Assembly: GCA_002432865.1 (NCBI GenBank)
Contig: DJGX01000014.1
Coordinates: forward strand, 1-7,464
Reading direction: 5' to 3'
DNA from: Cloacimonetes bacterium UBA5835
GTDB lineage: Bacteria > Cloacimonadota > Cloacimonadia > Cloacimonadales > Cloacimonadaceae
DNA length: 7,464 nucleotides
In this document: one piece after another, positions 7,115 through 7,464 of the stretch
Layout: every line of letters starts with the position of its first letter
How positions within the stretch are numbered: the first letter of the stretch is position 1
Position numbers and translations under genes: made by a program
The notes under the pieces: generated by a model
What the model saw: only the letters and a program-made list of their open reading frames with translations
The model's database searches: none
What the model was told of the DNA's origin: nothing

Positions 7115-7321
7115 TTATTTCATATAACGCTGCATCCGACGCTGCATCTTTAACATTTTGCGCCGGGCTGTATTGGCCTCGCGTTTTCTACGAACGCTGG
7201 GCTTTTCGTATGCTTGATTCTTTTTTATCTCTGAAAGAATAGCTGCCTTCTCGCATTTTTTCTTAAAGCGTTTTAATAAGATATCGAAGCTTTCATTTTC
7301 CTTCGCTACGACTGTAGGCAA
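7115..7321 (-). CDS. rpsU: 30S ribosomal protein S21
   Basis: S21 is a small basic protein of the 30S subunit platform near the anti-Shine-Dalgarno end of 16S rRNA. It acts in translation initiation. The product shows the family core KENESFDILLKRFKKKCEK (about 7-25), then ILSEIKKNQAYEKPSVRRKRE (about 28-48) and a very basic tail with repeated RR and MQR. The longest frame begins at ATG 7339, but I place the start at TTG 7321, giving 68 residues beginning MPTVVAKENE. S21 proteins usually begin MPxVxVxENE. AAGGTGGTG (7328-7336) is a near-perfect Shine-Dalgarno 6 nt before that TTG, while the upstream ATG has none and would place this element inside the coding region. The gene is first in the operon, with a promoter just upstream and a terminator just downstream. 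Confidence 0.95.
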   Translation of the reverse strand: MPTVVAKENESFDILLKRFKKKCEKAAILSEIKKNQAYEKPSVRRKREANTARRKMLKMQRRMQRYMK

Positions 7322-7327
7322 ATAAAT

Positions 7328-7336
7328 CACCACCTT
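7328..7336 (-). promoter_or_regulatory. rpsU ribosome binding site (decides a TTG start)
   Basis: AAGGTGGTG on the minus strand matches the Shine-Dalgarno consensus AAGGAGGTG at eight of nine bases. It sits 6 nt upstream of the TTG at 7321-7319. It overlaps codons 2-4 of the longer ATG frame, which argues against that upstream start. Confidence 0.75.
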
Positions 7337-7351
7337 CATTTAGTAAATTAG

Positions 7352-7387
7352 TTTATACCATTATTTTAGAATGGGTTTGGCTGTCAA
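7352..7387 (-). promoter_or_regulatory. Putative sigma-70 promoter of rpsU and the operon
   Basis: A perfect -35 hexamer TTGACA lies at 7382-7387 on the minus strand. With an 18-bp spacer the -10 would be TAATGG (7358-7363), a weak match. A better -10, TATAAA (7352-7357) with an upstream TGG resembling an extended -10, is 24 bp from the -35 and would have to work without it. Either choice gives a leader of about 25-30 nt before the TTG start of rpsU. The product of rpoD in the same operon would be the factor using it. Confidence 0.55.
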
Positions 7388-7402
7388 GAGAGATTATTGG
7401 TC

Positions 7403-7420
7403 TCACGCTGATTACGCAGA
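7403..7420. repeat. Two imperfect 9-bp units, related to left-edge array
   Basis: TCACGCTGA (7403-7411) and TTACGCAGA (7412-7420) are adjacent 9-bp units that agree at seven positions. Read on the minus strand, this stretch resembles the plus-strand units at 271-290 (AATCTG, then AATC, then GTGAGA or GAGA). It lies about 15 bp upstream of the rpsU -35 box. Confidence 0.45.
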
Positions 7421-7431
7421 TTTATTTTTTA

Positions 7432-7458
7432 GCCACCGAAGGCACCGAAGCCACCGAA
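7432..7458. repeat. Three-unit 9-bp tandem repeat
   Basis: GCCACCGAA (7432-7440), GGCACCGAA (7441-7449) and GCCACCGAA (7450-7458) are contiguous 9-bp units; the first and third are identical and the second differs at one base. An A-run follows to the window end. No frame with a start codon is visible, so a coding tripeptide repeat is unlikely here, but the right end of the tract is not in view. Confidence 0.7.
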
Positions 7459-7464
7459 AAAAAT

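Noticed and set aside
7403..7458. CRISPR array
   Set aside because: The units are 9 bp and contiguous, with no spacers. CRISPR repeats are longer and separated by unique spacers.
221..7458. Composite transposon bounded by inverted repeats
   Set aside because: The bracketing repeats are short and imperfect, no transposase is present, and the genes inside are essential housekeeping genes.

Overview
The window holds one operon-like cluster. All five confident genes are on the minus strand, so transcription runs from the right edge to the left: rpsU (ribosomal protein S21), cvpA (CvpA-family membrane protein), mutS2 (MutS2 ATPase with Smr domain), dnaG (primase) and rpoD (primary sigma factor). 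This is the bacterial macromolecular-synthesis operon rpsU-dnaG-rpoD with a cvpA-mutS2 pair between rpsU and dnaG. All five genes look intact.

The DNA is AT-rich. Good Shine-Dalgarno sites precede rpsU, cvpA, dnaG and rpoD, and RpoD has a large insert between regions 1.2 and 2.1. Together with the style of the intergenic repeats this suggests a Gram-negative, non-Firmicute bacterium. My impression is a Cloacimonadota-like (Candidatus Cloacimonas) genome, but that is recall and not proof.

Right edge (about 7352-7464): a 9-bp-period repeat of three units, a second short 9-bp-period repeat, then the rpsU promoter. rpsU most likely starts at a TTG six codons inside the longest open frame. A strong intrinsic terminator lies between rpsU and cvpA. 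It probably gives high rpsU output and reduced readthrough into the other genes, as the terminator after rpsU does in E. coli. A 167-bp gap between cvpA and mutS2 contains a possible 46-codon leader ORF in the mutS2 frame and a TATAAT box. A 101-bp gap between mutS2 and dnaG contains a perfect 8-bp hairpin. dnaG and rpoD are 21 bp apart and surely cotranscribed.

Left edge (1-349): I see no intact gene. It holds a possible broken end of a plus-strand gene (2-52), a long inverted repeat (135-197), a degenerate 9-bp-period array (221-289) and a GC-rich hairpin just after rpoD (304-323). The repeats at the two edges are related and lie in opposite orientation, so they bracket the operon.

Together the genes link translation (S21, and MutS2 if it acts on ribosomes), replication priming (DnaG) and transcription initiation (RpoD). 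I found no convincing new defence or mobile system. The most interesting items are the 9-bp-period repeats at both ends, the leader ORF before an SD-less mutS2, the attenuator after rpsU, and the altered Smr motif in MutS2.
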